Source: a virus. Taken from it: a stretch of DNA of 23,879 nucleotides. Position numbers and translations under genes: made by a program. The notes beneath the pieces were generated by a model. It was not told the DNA's origin. It ran no database searches and saw only the letters and a program-made list of their open reading frames with translations. The stretch is taken from the IMG/VR virus record IMGVR_UViG_3300037847_007204, positions 1 through 23,879 of that record, one strand, 5' to 3'. This document shows, in pieces, positions 20,276 to 23,879 of the stretch (its first letter is position 1; every line of letters begins with the position of its first letter).

Positions 20276-20303
20276 TATATATAAGTAATAGGCTAATGTC
20301 ACA
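20257..20303 (+). promoter_or_regulatory. 47-bp control element, rightward copy (TGTGACA...TGTCACA)
   Basis: TGTGACA (20257-20263) and TGTCACA (20297-20303) are perfect inverted ends around a core TATATAAGTAATA (20278-20290). The right end overlaps the ATG at 20296 of the helix-turn-helix gene. 39 of 47 bases match the reverse complement of the copy at 14895-14941, and the length is identical. An inner AGCC/GGCT pair is also present. It probably controls the rightward replication/regulation genes. Confidence 0.72.
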
Positions 20304-20916
20304 AGACAGAAACATAAAATGGTTAAATGATAGGCATGTTGTTTACAGAAGAGATCCTGTAAATGACGTTCCTACCATTGAAACAAACTACTATAAGTAT
20401 TATGAAAATGGTACTCATGAGTGTTATCATTTGTTTAGAAGCAAAGCTAAAATTACTACATATAAATCTTTAAAATGGCATTTTTATGTTTTGTTTTATT
20501 TAAATGAAGACTGGTTATCTCCTTCTAGTATGACTTATATATTTAAGTTTATAGCAAATAAAGAAAATGGTTTTGTTACATTTTTTATTAGTGAAAAAAA
20601 GCTAGAAGACATGATTGAAGATGTTTTTAATAACGGTGGTGAACCACCTATTAACAAAAAACGTAAGATAATATTTAAAGATTTTAAAGGTTTAACACCA
20701 CAAGAAAAAATGAGTATTGTAGGTCAACTTATAGGTAGATCAAAACGTATAGACGAAGAAGCTATTTATCAATGCATGTTAGACTTAAATGATATAGGTA
20801 AAAAAATTACTGTAGCAAAAATAGCTAGTTTACTTAACTGTTCTGCTAGAACTATATACAGAACTATAGGCAGCGAACTTAAACAAGAAAAAGAATTATT
20901 AAACCAAGAATTATGA
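20296..20916 (+). CDS. Helix-turn-helix protein, possible phage regulator
   Basis: The 206-residue product has an N-terminal mixed region (MSQDRNIKWLNDRHVVYRRD, WHFYVLFYLNEDWLSPSSMT) and a basic linker (KKRKIIFKDFKGLTPQEKMS). Its C-terminal helix-turn-helix at about residues 172-192, TVAKIASLLNCSARTIYRTI, resembles the DNA-recognition end of Hin/resolvase-type proteins ('..IA..L..S..TIYR.I'). There is no catalytic recombinase domain, so a transcription regulator or replication initiator is more likely. Its start codon lies within the 47-bp element, which suggests autoregulation. That last step is inference. It is coupled to the next small gene by a four-base overlap. Confidence 0.72.
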   Translation: MSQDRNIKWLNDRHVVYRRDPVNDVPTIETNYYKYYENGTHECYHLFRSKAKITTYKSLKWHFYVLFYLNEDWLSPSSMTYIFKFIANKENGFVTFFISEKKLEDMIEDVFNNGGEPPINKKRKIIFKDFKGLTPQEKMSIVGQLIGRSKRIDEEAIYQCMLDLNDIGKKITVAKIASLLNCSARTIYRTIGSELKQEKELLNQEL

Positions 20917-21023
20917 AACAAAGCTTTAATGAGTGGATGGTGTATATTGGTAACATATATTACGCTAATGATGATATGATGGCTAAAGCATACCAAACAA
21001 TAGAAGAATATGAAGAAGTATAA
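20913..21023 (+). CDS. Hypothetical 36-residue acidic protein
   Basis: MKQSFNEWMVYIGNIYYAND then DMMAKAYQTIEEYEEV and TAA. The start overlaps the HTH gene's stop as ATGA, and the end overlaps the sigma factor gene by 14 bases. The peptide is one amphipathic helix with Tyr and Glu residues. Its position between a DNA-binding protein and a sigma factor is the only hint of role; its main interest may be coupling translation of the sigma factor. Confidence 0.52.
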   Translation: MKQSFNEWMVYIGNIYYANDDMMAKAYQTIEEYEEV

Positions 21024-21777
21024 TATACAGAATTATATAAGATACAAAGAAGATCTTAAAAAATCTATGCCCGCTGAAAAGTTTTACGACTATTATACGC
21101 GAGATGAAATGATTATAAAGTTTATGCCGCTTGTAGAAAATATAGCGCGTAAATTTTCTACATCACAACAAGCATCAGGCGTTATGAGTATTAATGATTT
21201 AATACAAGAGGGTAATATAGGCCTAACACAAGCTGTAGACAAACTTGACTGGGACTTATTAGTTGATTCTGAAGACATTGAAAAAACATTAAAGTCGTTC
21301 TTTTCAAAACGTATAAAAGGATCAATTAGACGTGCTATAGACAATAATAGGGGAAACATACGTATACCAGAACATAAGTTAAATCAAATACGTAAAGACA
21401 ATGGTAAAGACAAAAAAATGATAGAAATGTTTTTTAGTACTATATTTTCTAGTATTGATGAAGAAATAAAAGTTGAAGGCATGAAAGGCACTACAACTTA
21501 TGCTGAAATAATAGAAGATAAAACAGAAGACTATAACAAAGAATTATTAAGTGCTTACATATTAAGTTTAATGGAAAAGTACTTACACCCAAGAGAATAT
21601 GCTGTATTAAAATATAGCTACGGTATTAACGCAGACCGCATGAAAGCTAAGTTAATAGCAGAGATGATAGGACTAAAAGGCAACTCAGCTCATGTGCGTG
21701 TTTCTGAAATAAAAAAAGAAGCAATACAAAAACTTATAGACAACGTAGATCACTCGCAAGTGATTGATTATCTGTAA
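21010..21777 (+). CDS. Phage RNA polymerase sigma factor, sigma70 family
   Basis: The 255-residue product has clear sigma regions. Region 2 spans about 34-115 and includes FMPLVENIARKFST and INDLIQEGNIGLTQAVDKLD, the core RNA-polymerase-binding motif. A RIP motif (NIRIPEHKLNQIRKD, about 117-130) begins region 3. Region 4 spans about 180-245 (LHPREYAVLKYSYGINADRM, KLIAEMIGLKGNSAHVRVSE) with a helix-turn-helix for the -35 region. It lacks sigma70 region 1.1, as alternative sigma factors do. It would direct host RNA polymerase to phage promoters, for which the repeated motifs in this window are candidates; that link is inference. Confidence 0.9.
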   Translation: MKKYNIQNYIRYKEDLKKSMPAEKFYDYYTRDEMIIKFMPLVENIARKFSTSQQASGVMSINDLIQEGNIGLTQAVDKLDWDLLVDSEDIEKTLKSFFSKRIKGSIRRAIDNNRGNIRIPEHKLNQIRKDNGKDKKMIEMFFSTIFSSIDEEIKVEGMKGTTTYAEIIEDKTEDYNKELLSAYILSLMEKYLHPREYAVLKYSYGINADRMKAKLIAEMIGLKGNSAHVRVSEIKKEAIQKLIDNVDHSQVIDYL

Positions 21778-21840
21778 GTTACATATGTAAAAACAAAATA
21801 AAATGTGTGATTATATTAATAACTAAAACCATAAAACCTT

Positions 21841-22386
21841 ATGACCTTAAATGAAAAACTGGCAACGATCCAGACAAAGTTTAAATCTAAAAAATCTAGA
21901 TTTAACTCATTCGGCAAATACTACTTCAGATCAGCCGAAGACATTCTCGAAGCAACAAAACCCTATTTATTAGAACTAGGAGTAACAGTAACAATTAATG
22001 AAGAAGTTCAATTACTATTTGACAATATGCCTGTAATAGAGTCTGTCGCTACAATAAGCGATGGCGAAAGTGCTATACACGCTAAAGCTATTGTCGGTGT
22101 TGACCTTAATCAGAAAGGTATGCAAGTACCTCAACAGTTTGGTAGCGCTTCATCATATGGCAAAAAGTACGCGCTTGGAAATTTATTTTTAATCGATGAT
22201 ACAGCTGATAGTGATGCTACTAATAATCACGGTAAAGCACCGAAAGCAAAAAACACTTTAACATCTAAATCAGATCCAGCATTTGCTAAAGCAAAGGATT
22301 ATATTAAAGCAGGTGGTAAAGTTGATGCTATAAAAGCTAAATATGCCTTGTCTAAAGAAATCGAGGCAGAATTAACAACGCTATAA
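21841..22386 (+). CDS. erf: ERF-family single-strand annealing recombinase
   Basis: ERF proteins anneal complementary single strands in phage recombination and genome circularisation. The 181-residue product has the family core: KYYFRSAEDILEATKPYLLE, LGVTVTINEEV, and the signature VPQQFGSASSYGKKYALGNL followed by FLIDDTADSD at about residues 97-124. The C-terminal part (KAKDYIKAGGKVDAIKAKYA) is a short helical domain after a basic linker. It is the first gene of a recombination set: exonuclease, small protein and SSB follow. A 63-base gap upstream shows no two-box or 47-bp element, so it probably shares a transcript with the sigma gene. Confidence 0.9.
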   Translation: MTLNEKLATIQTKFKSKKSRFNSFGKYYFRSAEDILEATKPYLLELGVTVTINEEVQLLFDNMPVIESVATISDGESAIHAKAIVGVDLNQKGMQVPQQFGSASSYGKKYALGNLFLIDDTADSDATNNHGKAPKAKNTLTSKSDPAFAKAKDYIKAGGKVDAIKAKYALSKEIEAELTTL

Positions 22387-23118
22387 ATGAATAAACAAGA
22401 TGTGTTAAAAAAGTTAGAAATAGATGATCATTACTACGGAGACTTTGGTAAAAAGTATCTTAGTAATTCTGATATCTCTACGTTGTTAACAAATCCTTTA
22501 GCGCTTGGCCAACCATCAAAGCCATCACCAGCTTTTTTAGTAGGCGGTTATTTTCATACAGCTATACTTGAACCTAATAAACTTAAAAAGTTTAAAGTAA
22601 TAGAGTCAAGCAGTAGAAATACAAAAGCGTATAAAGAGATGTCTGGCGGTGAACTATGTTTATTACAGAGTGAGGTAGACGTTATAGAGCTAATGACAGA
22701 TAAAGTATTAGCAAATAATGTATGTAAAGATCTTATTCGCGGTATAAATATAGAATATGAAAAACCAGGCATTGCAGAACTTGAAGGCGAGATGTGGAAA
22801 GGAAAAGCTGATATAGTTAATCATGATGAAAAACTTATTATTGATTTAAAAACTACAGCTGATCTTAATAAATTCAAGTGGTCTGCGTCTAAATATAATT
22901 ACGACTCACAAGCTTATATATATAGTAAGTTATTTGGCTATGAGTTTGTTTTTATAGCAATAGACAAAAACACACATCAAATAGGTATATTCGATTGCTC
23001 TCCACAGTTTTACGAACGTGGTCAAGATAAAGTAAAAAGAGCTGCAGAACAATACCGACTATTTTTTAAATCAGAGGATTTTGATCCTCAACAATTTTTT
23101 ATTAATCAAACACTTTAA
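22387..23118 (+). CDS. PD-(D/E)XK exonuclease, RecB/exoVIII-like
   Basis: The enzyme would resect double-stranded ends to give single strands for ERF. The 243-residue product shows the nuclease core: GGYFHTAIL with His57, EGEMWKGKADIV with Asp142, LIIDLKTTADL with Asp153 and Lys155 (the D-x-K pair), and YDSQAYIYS with Gln175. This order (H, D, DxK, QxxxY) is that of the Cas4/RecB-type and DUF3799-like phage exonucleases. It begins immediately after the ERF stop, so the two are surely co-expressed. No helicase domain is present. Metal-dependent nuclease activity is a family expectation. Confidence 0.88.
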   Translation: MNKQDVLKKLEIDDHYYGDFGKKYLSNSDISTLLTNPLALGQPSKPSPAFLVGGYFHTAILEPNKLKKFKVIESSSRNTKAYKEMSGGELCLLQSEVDVIELMTDKVLANNVCKDLIRGINIEYEKPGIAELEGEMWKGKADIVNHDEKLIIDLKTTADLNKFKWSASKYNYDSQAYIYSKLFGYEFVFIAIDKNTHQIGIFDCSPQFYERGQDKVKRAAEQYRLFFKSEDFDPQQFFINQTL

Positions 23119-23121
23119 ATT

Positions 23122-23301
23122 ATGGCAAGAACCAGAAAAACAAAAACCAAAGTATGTACTGTAACAGGTATGGAGACTAGCACAGATAATTTCTACGCTA
23201 ACCAAAACCATGTGAAAGCTGTAGATAATTTAAGACGTAGCACTGGAGCTACAAAAGATCAATTACAAAGAATGTTTAGTCAACTTAACGCATACGTATA
23301 A
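23122..23301 (+). CDS. Hypothetical 59-residue protein of marine-phage type
   Basis: Reading the gap between the exonuclease and SSB genes gives MARTRKTKTKVCTVTGMETS, TDNFYANQNHVKAVDNLRRS, TGATKDQLQRMFSQLNAYV, stop TAA. The 'K.C.V.G..TS..NFY.NQ.HVKAVDN.RRS......QL...F.Q.N' pattern recurs in tiny proteins near phage SSB genes. It is basic at the N-terminus and helical at the end. It overlaps the SSB start as TAATG, which argues for a real gene. Function unknown; association with recombination is by position. Confidence 0.7.
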   Translation: MARTRKTKTKVCTVTGMETSTDNFYANQNHVKAVDNLRRSTGATKDQLQRMFSQLNAYV

Positions 23302-23615
23302 TGGCAAGTATAATAGCAACTAGTATTGACCTTACTAAAATACCGAAAGATAAAATTATCGATGGTAAAAAAGGTAAATACTTACCTATTACAATTACAT
23401 TAAATGATGAGCTTGATCAATTTGGTAACAATGGTCCTGTTGTAGTTCAACAATCACAAGATGAAAGAGCTGCTAAAGCAGAAAAAGTTTATTTAGGTAA
23501 TGTAAAAGTAGTATGGACAAATGGAGAAAACGTAGCTGCTGCACCAAAAAGTGGTGGGCCTGCACCTGCGCAACCAGCTGCTGCGGCAGCACCAGTAGAT
23601 GATTTACCATTTTAA
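23301..23615 (+). CDS. ssb: Single-stranded DNA-binding protein (SSB-like)
   Basis: SSB coats single strands during replication and recombination. The 104-residue product begins MASIIATSIDLTKIPKDKII, then YLPITITLNDELDQFGNNGP and VVVQQSQDERAAKAEKVYLG, NVKVVWTNGENV, an OB-fold-like order seen in phage SSBs. An alanine/proline-rich linker leads to the C-terminal tip DDLPF, close to the DDDIPF partner-binding tip of bacterial SSB. It is shorter than the usual bacterial SSB (about 170 residues), as phage forms often are. It directly follows the recombination genes and precedes the primase. Confidence 0.87.
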   Translation: MASIIATSIDLTKIPKDKIIDGKKGKYLPITITLNDELDQFGNNGPVVVQQSQDERAAKAEKVYLGNVKVVWTNGENVAAAPKSGGPAPAQPAAAAAPVDDLPF

Positions 23616-23625
23616 ATTAAATTAA

Positions 23626-23879
23626 ATGCAGACAACAGAGATCAATGGATTTGTTATTGACCAGTTCAATCAACACAAGCTAGAAGAAGGGAAAAAGCAG
23701 GGTATATGTCCTCTTTGCTCGCACACTAGAAAACCCAAAAACCAAAAAGCAAAATGTGCTTCATATGATTGGGAACGGGGTCTCGGTACTTGTCACAACT
23801 GTAATTCAACTTTTCAACTTCACACTTACAAACGTAAAGGTGATACAGTAAAGGTTTACGAAAGACCTAAAGACAAAAT
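23626..23879 (+). CDS. Phage primase/helicase, N-terminal zinc-ribbon part (runs off the right edge)
   Basis: The frame from ATG at 23626 is open to the window end (about 84 codons). It reads MQTTEINGFVIDQFNQHKLE, then ICPLCSHTRKPKNQKAKC and GLGTCHNCNSTFQLHTYKRK. Cys28, Cys31, Cys56 and Cys59 form two CxxC pairs with a beta-hairpin spacing, the zinc-binding domain of DNA primases such as T7 gp4. In phages this domain usually precedes a TOPRIM primase and DnaB-like helicase; those parts lie beyond the window. It follows the SSB by about ten bases with no Shine-Dalgarno, in an ATTAAATG context. Confidence 0.82.
   Translation, partial: MQTTEINGFVIDQFNQHKLEEGKKQGICPLCSHTRKPKNQKAKCASYDWERGLGTCHNCNSTFQLHTYKRKGDTVKVYERPKDK

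Noticed and set aside
20257-20303. Intrinsic terminator for the small-gene block
   Set aside because: The inverted ends are 33 bases apart with no T run after them, and the same 47-base layout occurs in front of the left arm, so a control element fits better.

Overview
The window looks like a stretch of a tailed-phage (Caudoviricetes) genome. It carries the 5' part of a large terminase gene, four long tail-fibre genes, a holin, a phage-encoded GroEL/GroES pair, a sigma factor, an ERF annealing protein with a PD-(D/E)XK exonuclease and an SSB, and the start of a zinc-ribbon primase/helicase. Base composition is AT-rich (roughly 30% GC by eye). I see no Shine-Dalgarno sequences: starts follow A/T-rich leaders, often of the form AAATAACTATG. 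That fits a host in the Bacteroidota, perhaps a marine flavobacterium, but the host assignment is inference. Several small basic proteins belong to types I remember from marine phages.

Left arm (1-14810, all on the minus strand). Genes are tightly packed, often with ATGA or TAATG overlaps, and appear to be read leftward from a control region near 14.9 kb. In transcription order: a small basic protein, a short fibre protein, two long fibres (the second ending in a peptidase S74 intramolecular chaperone), a DUF7936-like small protein, a fibre built of hyaline/YadA-head-like repeats, a HExxH metallopeptidase-like protein, six small mostly basic proteins, an unknown 95-residue protein, GroEL then GroES (the reverse of the usual bacterial order), a possible winged-helix protein, a putative virion protein, a small basic protein, the holin, a coiled-coil protein, a 75-residue protein, a GroES-fold-like protein, a small helical protein and the terminase.

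Divergent control region (14811-15169). It holds a 47-bp element with TGTGACA/TGTCACA ends facing left, an isolated GC-rich block of G/C runs (15032-15110), and the first of six copies of a rightward promoter-like motif. An origin or insulator role for the GC block is inference.

Right arm, part 1 (15170-20275, plus strand). About twenty very small genes, mostly unrecognised, look like an early host-takeover region. Six copies of a two-box motif (ACAAATTAAATACGA, 7 bases, TAGATAATATAATA) sit before genes here. Between 18177 and 18641 there is no gene but a GC-rich (about 45%), highly structured RNA candidate. It ends in a tRNA/tmRNA-like domain with a G3-U70 wobble pair and A73, the identity signals for alanyl-tRNA synthetase.

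Right arm, part 2 (20257-23879, plus strand). A second copy of the 47-bp element, in the opposite orientation, overlaps the start codon of a helix-turn-helix protein gene. A 36-residue ORF, the sigma factor, ERF, exonuclease, a small protein, SSB and the primase follow. The layout suggests two regulons: the six-copy motif for small early genes, and the paired 47-bp element for the leftward structural genes and the rightward replication/regulation genes. The HTH protein and sigma factor are the obvious candidate regulators.
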